Positions 9,571-18,626 of a stretch of 20,331 nt of DNA are shown here, in pieces. Numbering within the stretch: position 1 is the first letter of the stretch; each line of letters begins with the position of its first letter. The DNA comes from Phallusia fumigata. Its lineage: Eukaryota; Chordata; Ascidiacea; Phlebobranchia; Ascidiidae. The stretch spans positions 1 through 20,331 of the forward strand of contig QXVZ01020372.1 in the NCBI GenBank assembly GCA_008931825.1, given 5' to 3'. Below the pieces are notes generated by a model. That model made no database searches. It was not told the origin of the DNA and worked only from the letters and a program-made list of their open reading frames with translations. The position numbers were made by a program, and so were the translations under genes.

Positions 9571-10066
9571 CTAATCACGTGGGTAAGCTGAATGACCGAG
9601 TAACATTGCTATTTTATCATTAAGCACTAACCACCGAAGCGTTTCGCTTCGTCCGCTGCACGACGCAGCGTGGGAAATAGGCTTGTTATTGTCTTGAAAA
9701 CTATTCAAACCCTTGAGAAAATCTACCCCGGAAATGTTCTCGTAGTCCGCTTGCCACTCACCATAACCCCAAACAATTCGGTCGGGAATGGGAGTAACAA
9801 GTTTTTCTTTAATCAAGCGAACCACAAAGAATGTTTTTCCACAGCCGGTTGCCGGCCACAACACGAGTAAAAGGATGAAGAAATTCCATAACACCGACCA
9901 GCTTAAAAATACCACCCGACCAACTCATTAACCAATTATATAGCCCGCGAGCCGTCTCCCTAAACCTGTGTGGGGGAAAGCACGCTAACTTGGTCGGAGG
10001 GGGTCGCGAGAGAGACGATGCACTTTCCACGAAAAGACGATTCCTCCCCATGCGGGCCCTTGCCAA
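9571..10066 (-). pseudogene. Broken P-loop ATPase fragment, A32/packaging-ATPase-like
   Basis: The minus-strand frame 9915-9571 contains TGCGKTFFV (Walker A; Lys codon 9837-9835), followed 18 residues later by RIVWGYGEWQADYE. That combination, a P-loop and then an R-I-[VI]-W-x-Y-G-x-W-Q strand, is one I associate with the packaging-type (A32/FtsK-HerA-like) ATPases of Polinton/Maverick and related large DNA elements. The residues that should precede the P-loop (HPFTRVVAG) are in a different frame (10066-9809), so a frameshift falls inside the Walker A region near 9845. Downstream, LVLNDKI resembles a Walker B strand with N in place of the acidic residue, after a segment replaced by two GC-rich hairpins. 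The copy is therefore non-functional. Inferred from motifs only; another P-loop NTPase family is possible. Confidence 0.5.
9635..9670. repeat. Two adjacent perfect hairpins
   Basis: CGAAGCG-TTT-CGCTTCG at 9635-9651 (7-bp stem, 3-nt loop) and CGCTGC-ACGAC-GCAGCG at 9654-9670 (6-bp stem, 5-nt loop) stand side by side. They lie inside the ATPase fragment between its conserved strands, in otherwise AT-rich DNA. Confidence 0.7.
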
Positions 10067-10110
10067 GAAAAGACGATTCCCCCTCTTTCCAAGAAAAGAC
10101 GACGCACCTC
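10027..10110 (+). repeat. Three spaced copies of a CCAAGAAAAGACGA motif
   Basis: CCACGAAAAGACGATTCC (10027), CCAAGAAAAGACGATTCC (10063) and CCAAGAAAAGACGACGCACC (10089) are spaced 36 and 26 nt apart, each followed by a C/T-rich run. This is a short irregular tandem repeat; its function is unknown. Confidence 0.65.
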
Positions 10111-10550
10111 TACCACATTCCTAACTACTAACGACTAACCCACATTTTGCATCTACTTGTGCGGTCGGCTGCGATCCCGCGACAGAACTCACTTAAATAA
10201 CCAAGAAATAAGTGTCCATGAAAAAGTCTTTTAGGAGTTTTACACCCATTTGGAATACTGTTGAAAGGGTGTCATTTTGTTATTGCTTTAAATTCATCTT
10301 TTTGTAGTTTTAGAATGCTACGACACTTTTCTTCTTTTAAATGGTTTTTCGTGCCCCTGTAGCTATCGGGCCCCGAACATCGTACCTGCTAGAATCTCTA
10401 ATACTAGTAAGTTTCTATTTATACATGTGTATCAATATAAATGTACTTCAATATCCACATGTCGGGTGGTGACAAAATCCTAGCTACCCTTACCAGCTTA
10501 AGTGGATAAAAGTTACCCCGTTACAAAATCCACAACATTATATTGACAAC
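10111..10550. other. Non-coding stretch, nothing recognised
   Basis: No open frame of note, RNA gene or repeat is visible between the short motif array and the hAT MITE. Confidence 0.5.
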
Positions 10551-10558
10551 GTTTACAG
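10551..10558 (+). repeat. Target-site duplication GTTTACAG, left copy
   Basis: The octamer immediately precedes the CAGGG terminus of the MITE and is identical to 10755-10762. Confidence 0.85.
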
Positions 10559-10754
10559 CAGGGCCTCTCAAACTTTTTAGTCTGCGACTTCTTTTGATTT
10601 CGAAAATGCTTCTGCGACCTTCAACGTTTGACGGAAAAAGTACTTCGAAACGCGCCAGTTGTTGAAAGCATACCAAAACTACTAGAAAGCAAAATCAAAT
10701 ATTAATTTTGCATTTGCAATATTTGGGTCGGGACCTCTTGTTTGGAAAGCTCTG
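10559..10754. mobile_element. 196-bp hAT MITE with perfect 8-bp target duplications
   Basis: The left terminus CAGGGCCTCTCAAACTTTTT and the right terminus (read inward on the minus strand) CAGAGCTTTCCAAAC are imperfect terminal inverted repeats of the hAT type. GTTTACAG flanks both ends without mismatch. The internal sequence has paired blocks (AGTCTGCGACTTC on the left, GGTCCCGACCC inward on the right) but no coding capacity. It is non-autonomous and probably fairly young because the target duplication is intact. Confidence 0.85.
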
Positions 10755-10762
10755 GTTTACAG
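10755..10762 (+). repeat. Target-site duplication GTTTACAG, right copy
   Basis: Identical to 10551-10558 and directly follows the CTCTG terminus of the MITE. Confidence 0.85.
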
Positions 10763-10784
10763 CATATATACGAGCATAGTCCTT

Positions 10785-10945
10785 AAAGGAATCAGCGCAT
10801 CGCACTGTCTCCCTTGGTGATGAAAAGAGCTAAAGGTTGAGGGTTCCAATCCTGTCTCGATCACTTGTGTTTTCCTAAGTAAGAAACTTAAGCGGCATTG
10901 CTCCAACCCGGAGGAACCCGATGTGTTGACCCAAATTGATGTCAC
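10785..10945 (+). mobile_element. tRNA-derived SINE, plus strand
   Basis: A pol III B box, GGTTCCAATCC, lies at 10842-10852. Upstream, AGCGCATCGCACTGTCTCCC resembles the anticodon-arm part of a tRNA head, with the A box degraded. Downstream comes the body typical of invertebrate tRNA SINEs: GTGTTTTCCTAAGTAAGAAA, CTTAAGCGGCATTGCTCC, then CCGGAGGAACCCG. The same body occurs inverted at 11338-11455, showing that this is a dispersed family. Confidence 0.7.
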
Positions 10946-10991
10946 CAACTTTAAGAAGGCGAAACAAAATCAAATGAAATATTATCCTACG

Positions 10992-11297
10992 GAACTGCAA
11001 TGAGGCAGGTAGCTCGACGGTGGACTCATTGTGAGCATAACACATTCAGGCGTTGTTCCGCCCACCGAGGATAAAAAGAAAACAAACAAAAAACCTTGCT
11101 CACGAAAAACTGTGCCATAAGTTTTAAAAACACATTAAAAAAATTTGACACGCCGTGTAATTTTTCTCATTGTTTTGCTGACCATCGTATTTTCGTTTGT
11201 TGTTTGTTTTATTTTTATCCTCGGAGAACGGACCAACGACTGAATGTGTCATGCTCATAATGAGTCCACTGTCGAGCTACCTGCCTTATTGTAGTTC
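10992..11297. mobile_element. 306-bp inverted-repeat (foldback/MITE-like) element
   Basis: Arms of about 103 nt (10992-11094 and 11195-11297) are inverted copies with roughly 87% identity by hand count, sharing AGGCAGGTAGCTCGAC and a GACTCATT...GAGCAT block. The central spacer of about 100 nt is AT-rich and unrelated. There is no coding capacity. Arms this long compared with the total length favour a foldback element or MITE. No clear target duplication was seen, so the exact ends are approximate and the superfamily is undetermined. Confidence 0.75.
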
Positions 11298-11337
11298 AGG
11301 TAGATGATTTTTTTATTTAATTTTTTCAATTTTTTTA

Positions 11338-11455
11338 AGTTAGAGCATCGCCGCTCAAGTTTCTTGTTCAAGGAAACGCAGGCGACCGATAAGGGATTAG
11401 AACCCACAACCTTGTGTGCACAAGGCAGTCTGGCTTAAAAACCCACAATAACACA
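11338..11455 (-). mobile_element. tRNA-derived SINE, minus strand, same family
   Basis: Read on the minus strand it has a tRNA-like head (TAAGCCAGACTGCCTTGTGC), a B box GGTTCTAATCC (11404-11394), then TTTCCTTGAACAAGAAACTT and GAGCGGCGATGCTCTAAC. The last 40 nt closely match the body of the SINE at 10785-10945. It points toward that copy, with the inverted-repeat element between them. Confidence 0.7.
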
Positions 11456-11663
11456 ACTGTCCTTCCGCTGTCAAGTTTTCCGCCAACGCTTATACTTTTT
11501 TGAAATTTCATGTGGTGTCCGTAATTGAAGTGTTGAAACGCAGGATGGCCATTGCAAGAACGATATCACCAACAGCTTGTAAAACAGTTGTTAGAAGCGC
11601 AAATCGTATGGGACACGAAGTGATGTGATTTTCAACAATAAAATATGTTTTCAGGCGTCCTTG

Positions 11664-11809
11664 GTTTGTAAATATTTGATTGACGTTTCCCAAGCGGTTG
11701 TTCCGCATCAAAATTCCCAGTTACACGACTCAAGGTTTAATTTTAGCATAAAATCTCAAGCCATGTCACGAGAGAATGTAATTTACCGCAAAAACAAAAA
11801 AATAGTTCT
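11664..11809 (+). repeat. Direct repeat R1, first copy
   Basis: About 146 nt, beginning near GTTTGTAAATATTTGATTG and including CCAAGCGGTTGTTC and CTCAAGGTTTAATTTT. It matches 12616-12761 at roughly 80-85% with small indels. No terminal structure or coding content is seen. Confidence 0.7.
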
Positions 11810-11812
11810 TAA

Positions 11813-12615
11813 AATTATCGTTGGAAAGAACAATATAAAAACCAGCGACAAAATACACTGTTTGATTTGTTTGCGCAGTAAAATGTGGGGCAATTACAGC
11901 TTGTAATTAACCTCTCACAACTTCTATATAACCTCACAAATGATTCAGTGTTTTGCGTTTTCGCCTGAAAACTAAGTTAATTTTACAAATATTTCGGTTA
12001 TTGTGGAGTTTTGTTAGCTATACCACAAGACGCTCAACGATCTACATGTGTGTTCACGATTTATTTGACGCTAAACAGTGTTGGACGTCTTTTTATGTAA
12101 GGGATGTCGTCTCCGCTCGTGCGTAGGTGGTGTATCTCGTTGCATTGGCAATCTTTCTTGTGTAGAAAAGGGTAGGGAAATTAAATTTTAGCATTATCGA
12201 CTCCATTTTCTGTTGTTTTACGCCCATGGTCTAGCAAACCTATTTCGACACACCGCACCGCACGACCTAACGTGCATGATTCACTTGTAACGCGCTCCAA
12301 CATCTTGTAACCATTTTAATCGTCATGACGTCTCCTCTTATAAGTAACATTGTTTTGTAGTGATAAAGATATCGCTTGGTTGAAGGAGCTTAATACTAAA
12401 ACAGCAATCTAATTAAAACCATTCAGCGCTTTACAAAAATAGTTTCCATTTTGAGCCGTGTCCGTTATTTGGTTGTTAAAAAGCATGAAAGTTATCACAA
12501 GGATAGCTATCATTAACAGTTTGTTATTGAGTTAAAACTGTTTGAAGCGGTAAAAGCTGTAAAAATTCGAAAAGATAACAATGCCAAACACAATAGATTT
12601 TCCAGAAATCCATTG
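11813..12615. other. Non-coding stretch between R1 copies
   Basis: AT-rich, no supported gene, RNA or repeat. Short open frames have no recognisable content. Confidence 0.45.
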
Positions 12616-12761
12616 GAATGTAAATTTTTGATTGACGTTCCCAAGCGGTTGTTCGGCATCAAAAATTCCTAGTTACATGTCTCAAGGTTTAATTTTGGCA
12701 CAAGATCCCACGTCATGTCACGCTAGATTGTAATTTTCGGCAAAATCAAAAAAATGGTTCA
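12616..12761 (+). repeat. Direct repeat R1, second copy
   Basis: Second copy of the 146-nt repeat, offset 952 nt from the first and lying just before the satellite array. It could be part of a larger dispersed element whose other parts have decayed. Confidence 0.7.
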
Positions 12762-12784
12762 ACATCAGATTCAACGGTTCATCG

Positions 12785-13858
12785 CTCGAACTAAGAAATA
12801 AAGTCGCACTATCCAAGAAAACGTACCAGCTCGAAATCGCAAACAGTTTAACATAATATAAAACGGATTTCACTAACCAACACAAAATTGTAGCCTGTAA
12901 CAGAATGACACGTTTCAGTTTGTTCCAATCACTGAATCAAAAATGAGAAGCACACAATTGCAATAATCGCAACGCACGACGAACGGATCTACATAAAATT
13001 ACACGGTTTTCGCTAGCCAACTCGAAATTGTAGCCAGTAACAGCATGCAAAATTTCAGTTTGTTCCAATCAATGAATCAAAAATGAGATGCGCACATCGT
13101 CATTATTCGCCCGACACGACCTCTCGAAACAAGGAATAAAGTCACACTGTCCTAGAAAACCTACTGCCTCTAATGCAAGAACGGTTTAAAAAAAATTAAA
13201 CAGTTTGCACTCGCCAACTCGAAATTGTTGTCAGTAATAACAAGCAAAGTTTAGTTTGTTACAATCATTGAATTAAAAATGAAAAGCGCACATCGTTATT
13301 AATTAAAATTAAGGCCCGACCGCTCGCATCAAGGAATAAAGTAACACTGTCCTAGAAAACCTACTGCCTCCAATACAAGAACGGTTTAATATAAAATTCA
13401 ACAGTTTACACTAGCCAAATCGAAAATTTAGCCCGCAACAGAATACAAATTTTTAGATTGTTCCAATCAGTGAATAAAAATTGAGAAGCGCACATCGTCA
13501 ATAATCGTAGAGCATGACCGCACGAACAACACAACAAATTCGCGCTGTCCTGGAAAACATACAGGCTCTCAACCACGAACGGATCTACATAAAATTACAC
13601 GGTTTTAACTTGCCAACTCAAAATTGTAGTCATTAAAGCCATGCAAAATTTTAGTCTGTTTCAAATAGTGAATCAATATTTAAAGCGAACATCGTCGTTT
13701 ATCGCATGGCACGACCGTTCGAACCATAGAACAATGTCACAGTGTCCAAGAAGACCTAAAGCCTCCAATGAAAGGACGGTTGAAAATGAAATTAAACAGT
13801 TTTCACAAGACAACTCGAAATTTTCGTCAGTTACAGCATACAAAGTTTAAGTGGGATT
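12785..13858 (+). repeat. Satellite-like tandem array, about 198 bp per unit, around six diverged units
   Basis: The block CGCTCGAAC...GGAATAAAGTCACACTGTCC recurs near 12785, 13120, 13320, 13518 and 13715. The block TGTTCCAATCA...GAATCAAAAATGAGAAGCGC recurs near 12921, 13061, 13257, 13459 and 13657. Spacings are 196-202 nt except one shortened unit of 140 nt (12921 to 13061), which lacks the GTCCTAGAAAAC part. Units are clearly diverged, so the array is old. Short open frames within it are not genes. Confidence 0.85.
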
Positions 13859-13869
13859 GAACAATGACA

Positions 13870-14369
13870 TCACGGCCACAGACATTTTACCAGAAACCCT
13901 TTTAAAACGGGGGAAATTTATGTAGCATTCGCCTTTGTATTTTTATCGTTTTAACAACTGCGGTATAAATGATCTGGGTCATGAGTCTAAACCACTGAAC
14001 TACCTGTTACTCTTTAAAAACAGTGCACAATTTTTGGATTCATTGATAAAGTTAAAGCGGGACACAAAATTATGCGTTCCCTTCGCAATCCTGATTTTAT
14101 TTTTGCGTATAACCGTAAAACGCACTTGGCAAACACAGAACACATAATTTTCTGACTCCTTTTCTTGTTTTTTTAACAACGAGGTTCGACACCCAAAAAA
14201 GGTTGGTACAGATTAAAACAAAAAATACAAAAATAATAATAAAACTTTAATGATTACAAACAATACTCTTTTGCAGAAAATTACCTATCTCAAAAAGGCA
14301 AAAACAGGTAATTCTTTTTTACATTTTTGCACATTACCAAACTACAACTTACATGCTTTGTAGGCAGAA
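13870..14369. other. Non-coding stretch before the recombinase-like gene
   Basis: No supported gene. The stretch is rich in A/T runs and may hold the 5' flank of the element that follows. Confidence 0.4.
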
Positions 14370-15595
14370 GTCCTCAAAAAAATCTGTCACTATACTACAG
14401 GAAGTGTTTAGAAAAGAGGGCAAGTCATGCAAAATTTGCAAAAAAAGGTGTATAGTGAAATTGTGGCGTTCCAATAAGCTGTTGCAACATATTGTCTTGT
14501 GAAGATTATAAACATGTCACAACATTTGAAAGTAAGAAACTTTTAATGCATTCACTAAACATTTTATGAGTTTGGTGGTCTAAAATATTTATTATTGACC
14601 ATTTCAGAGAGGTGGAGAAGAACAAAAACTAATTTTAAGGGATATCAAAAATCAAAACAATGTTTTGGAAAATCCGAAGGTATGCAAGGTTATTCAATTG
14701 TTTCTGCACTGAAAGTCTTCTGCATTTACTAATTGTGTTCTAAACTGTTTTTTTTTTCTAGATTTGGTTAAGGGGCCTTGATGGTGGTGGCTACAAGGCC
14801 ACCAAAAACAAAAAAATTGTCGGTGATGTATCGCGCATTTATGCACAGATGGGAAAAAAGTGGTATTTTTCCAAAATATATATATAGACTGCTTTTTAAT
14901 AAAACGTTAATGGCCCCAACGATTTTGGGGTTTATTACCACTTCAAAAAATTTTTAACGTAAGTACTTTAGCTTTTACTAATTTATGATTTATTTACACA
15001 AATATTTACAGATAAAACAATTCCTATCGAATCTCGAAATTTGTATTTTAAAAGTGAATTTGCAAATAAACAAATTAGGGCAATAAAATCTGAAGAAAAA
15101 TGCTCTAACCAAATGCAAAATTATCTTATGCTGGTAATTATATTAAAAAATTACCAAAGACCAGCAGCTGTGGCAAATATGCAAATTGAGGAATTTTTAA
15201 TGGATGAGGTCCAGGGAGACATTTTGGTTGTGAAGGTAACAGTATATCAATTGTTAGCTGTAATCATGCATTTTAAACTATAATTTTTTTGTTTTCAGGT
15301 GCTGCACCACAAAACTGCAACATCTTCTGGGTTTGCCACCTTGTCGTTGGAAAAAAACGACTATAATCTAATAGATAAGTTTATTTTAAAAAAAGACCAC
15401 CAGTGACTTTGTTTTTTCCACAAAAACGGGAAAAGCCCTTACCAGTGGCAGTGTAAATAAGGGCTTAAAAGAAGCCTGGGCTGCAGCTCGTAGCCTTGGA
15501 TGTGTTTTCGGCAACCCTTTGGCGAAAATCGGTGGTAACAAGGTTAATACAATAGCAGCTGTGTGACGCAAAAACTGTCCTAGACAAAGAATAAA
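14370..15595 (+). pseudogene. Broken intron-containing tyrosine recombinase, Crypton-like
   Basis: An upstream segment at about 14427-14500 reads as a possible zinc finger (C-x2-C ... L-x2-H). Exon-like pieces follow: 14514-14531 (MSQHLK), 14608-14679, 14762-14958, 15012-15235, and 15299 to about 15565, with GT/AG borders. The N-terminal piece has MAPTILGFITTSKNF, like the core-binding domain of integrases. Then NYQRPAAVANMQIEEF carries the box I Arg, and VLHHKTATSSGFATLSL carries the beta-hairpin Lys of phage-integrase-type recombinases. DFVFSTKTGKALTSGSVNKG fits the segment before the H-x-x-R box, which I could not identify. The frame is broken at a (TA)n run (about 14874-14886), at the 14958/15012 junction, at an A7 run (15388-15394) and nearby. 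A candidate AATAAA lies at 15590. Such enzymes excise and integrate circular DNA in Crypton and related transposons. Confidence 0.5.
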
Positions 15596-16659
15596 AACTG
15601 CCAGACCACCTACAAGTCATCTCGTAGATTAATGAACTATTTGTGGCTTTTAAAGCCAATTTCAAGATTACAAACTTGTAAAAAAATAATGATACGGTTT
15701 TTTGTGTAAACACTACTGTTTAGGTTCACTCCAAACAACCTAATTTGGTTGTGCCCCTGGCTCGCCAGATGTCCACACTTCACAAACAGAACAAAAATGT
15801 ACAACGTTGCGAGCAGGGGTAGAAACTCCCCGGAGGTGACAACACCGGTAAGCTAAGATAATAAAAAAGTAAGTTTTGGTAATATAATGTTACATTTGCA
15901 TTCATCGGGTGAATCAAATGATGTTTTAAAATTTGAATTTTTTTTAATTGCGTCATAAGAATTTAAATGTTAATTTGTTGTAAAGGGTAATCCTTCCCCG
16001 AAAAAGGGTAGGAGTAACGCTTGCCAACGCAAACTAGAAATTTATGCAAAAAGTCACAAGTCCTACAGCTCTCAAGTGTCCGATGTTGTACCGGGTTCAC
16101 ACCGGACATGGCCGGGGCCGGGGCAAGTTTTCTGTTTTATTTGATAAACAGAACAAAAACGAAATACTAACAAATGATGAGGATGACTAGGCTACGCTGG
16201 CACATTAGCGCATGTTGAACCCAAAAAATCTTATGGCGGCCAATTGCCTTTTGGATCCACTGACCGATACGAGATTTGGCAGAACCATGGCAACCCGGCT
16301 GCTTTCTACGGCGAGGTTGTCTTCTACTAGCGGCTCAACAAATGGATTCCGAGCTTTAGGGTTATTTCTGTAAAATTTTATGTCCAGATATTTTTCATTT
16401 CCCGCTTCGTCGGAGTCTTCAAAGTGCTACAGATTTCGCTGTGTGAAACAATTGTTTGATAACGTCAGATAGAATTTTAAAGGTTTNCTACTGGAAAAGT
16501 TTATCAAATACTCACTGCCAAAACTTGCTTTGTGGTCGAGTTTGATGCTTGGAGATTTGGGTCGTCACGGTGACACTCAGGTTTACAAACATTATTCCGA
16601 GTTTTACGAAAAAGTGCAGGAAAGAGGAGAATAACATTACGCGCAAGACAACAAAGTGT
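15596..16659. other. Mostly unassigned; possible further exons of the recombinase element
   Basis: At 15739-15852 a plus-strand frame (NLVVPLARQMSTLHKQNKNV, then a stop) ends at a GTAAGC-like donor. A basic segment from about 15986 (GNPSPKKGRSNACQRKLEIY) follows a TTGTAAAG acceptor. Both could be degraded 3' exons of the recombinase element, but I cannot place them in a known domain. One ambiguous base lies at 16487. Confidence 0.3.
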
Positions 16660-17466
16660 TCTTGTAAATTTGAGGAAGATTCTTTGGCGCGGCGCTGCTG
16701 CAGCACCAAGTGGGTTCCAAACTTTTCAATAACAGCATTGACTTGTCGGAAATGAAAAAGAACAAAAAATGGTTTTCTGACAAGCACATAGACTCTGCAA
16801 CCTGCATGCTATCTGAGCGATTTCCCCATATCGGTGGCTTGCACAGTTGTTTAGCGTTGTCAGCTGTGACAGAAAAATCTCCTGTCCATACATCCACGCA
16901 AAAATTTGTGCAAATTTAAATATTCAAGGAAATCACTGGGTGACTGCATCTAATGTTTTTTTTCTGGCAATGACTCCACTATAATGATTTATGACAGCGC
17001 TAAACCGAACCACCAGGACCAGGACCGCCTAATTATATCCAAACTAATTTCATGCAACGAAAAAAATATTAATTGTGTTTTCCGAATGCAGCACAGCAGA
17101 CAGCTAGATCAGGAAACTGCGGTCTATTCGCGATAGCATTTGCAGCGGCGCTTTGCCTCGGCATTCGACCAGAAGATGTAGTCATTGAGGAGACGAGTTT
17201 ACGCGGAATGATCGGGCAGTGGCTGGAAAACCGGAAGATTTCTTCAACAGACATTCGTGCCAAGCAGATAATAACTAAAAAAACGGAACAGCCATCAAAT
17301 GCAGATTCCAGTATACTGTAATTGCAGGTTGGCTGACAACAAGCAGTTTAGCGTTCAGAGCGACAATTGCCAGGAATGGTACCATCCAGGTTGTGTAAAA
17401 GCAAACATTCCAAAAAACGTAAGCGACAAATATGTTCCATGGCACTGCGACAAATGCATTGCCTAA
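16660..17466 (+). pseudogene. Frameshifted Ulp1-like (C48-type) cysteine protease with PHD finger
   Basis: In order on the plus strand, in changing frames: WFSDKHIDSA (16770 on) and FPHIGGLHSC, the helical lead-in seen in transposon-linked Ulp1-like proteins; FVQI (to 16917); NHWVTASN with the catalytic His codon at 16934; MIYDS with the Asp codon at 16993; SGNCGLFAIAFA with the nucleophile Cys at 17118. This is the H-D-C order of the Ulp1/adenain fold. A PHD-type finger follows (17317-17463; CNCRL ... CQEWYHPGC ... HCDKC). Its third zinc ligand is Ser (VQSDNC). Frames change near 16918, in the T8 run (16954-16961), near 17105-17112 and in the A7 run (17277-17283). The protein is therefore dead as written. 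Such proteases process SUMO-like or structural proteins; in mobile elements their targets are mostly unknown. Confidence 0.6.
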
Positions 17467-18252
17467 CATATTTTGTTTAAACTGCTGGCAAGCTCGGCGG
17501 CGACAATACGCGCGTTATGAGTTTCAACTGAATATTGAGTGTAGGACGACGTACGCGGAACAGTGTAGCGGGAGATATTTTTAACAACCAGACAACGACT
17601 TTCAAGGTGAACGCCAGTTTTGGATTTGTCCTCCGCAACACAGCAAACGGAGAGAATCGTTATTTTCACGCCTCACCATACAATTTCACCGTCCTGCCCG
17701 AGCCGCGTGTCATCCGAACGATGGGAGAGTTCGAAGATTCCCTGGACCAGATCGCGAATATGGATTGCCTTAGACTGGTTCGCAAGGTGTGTCCGAGCAG
17801 TGGATGGGTGGTAGTTCGACCAACGAACAAACCTTTTTTATTTACCTTTTACGTAGACCACTCATCGGTCCTCCCTGTGATCTACCGCGCTATGTCACCA
17901 GGAACATGGTGCTGGTGCCGCTACACCTTGCCTCCAACGAGAGACTTTTGATAATTTGTGTTTTTTTCGCTGTTTTGCGCTTCACGCCCCCAAACTAAAC
18001 GACGGGAAGAGGGACGCAGCTGAATACTGTGAAAGGTACGCGATGAGCGAATCGAATCGTCAAACTGATGCGAATTATGTGACGTCACGCGTTCAATTCG
18101 CCGAATCGCATTCAAGGTTTTCACCTTCTCGCCAAAATGTTTAGTTATTACGTCATAGTTATGAACAAACGTAAGGATGCAGTATTGTTTGTTTGTGTGT
18201 GTTCCTGCAGTGGAAGCACGAAGGCAAGCAGTTGAAAGCCCTAAAAACCATT

Positions 18253-18276
18253 AAAACTCTCTTCTGTAAGAGTTTT
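18253..18276 (+). repeat. 8-bp stem-loop
   Basis: AAAACTCT at 18253-18260 pairs with AGAGTTTT at 18269-18276 around an 8-nt loop. It lies in the gap between two blocks of the polymerase remnant. Significance unknown. Confidence 0.4.
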
Positions 18277-18503
18277 CGAAGATTAACTAAAATCTGCTGG
18301 TTCTTTCGGGATTTACGTTTCCTCAACAAGCTGCAGAAGCGGAGTTGATTTTTTGCTAAAATTATTCATTACCTTCAGCGTCTTTCACTTTAAAATAAAA
18401 AACATCGCGGTGATATCGGGTGCAAAAAGTCAAGTTTTTCAAACTAGCCCCATTTGCAACTTTACGGACTGTTCGCGTGAAATGCCTGAGCGTATTCACT
18501 CCA

Positions 18504-18626
18504 TAAGCGTGTTCAAACTACCTGTTTCAGGCGTATTGGCAATCGGAGATCTCCAATACGCTTTGCCTTTTTTCGTTTTTGAAAATGAGAGAAATGCGTG
18601 TCGATTAAGCGTATCGAACACGCTTA
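18504..18626. repeat. Nested inverted repeats within the polymerase remnant
   Basis: The outer pair TAAGCGTGTTC (18504-18514) and GAACACGCTTA (18616-18626) is perfect over 11 bp. The inner pair GCGTATTGG (18531-18539) and CCAATACGC (18553-18561) is perfect over 9 bp. The shared GCGTAT/GCGTGT theme suggests a small inserted foldback element that splits the polymerase blocks. Confidence 0.6.

Noticed and set aside
12785..13858. CRISPR-like array
   Set aside because: Units are about 198 bp and diverged along their whole length with no short conserved repeat and unique spacers; the window is eukaryotic.
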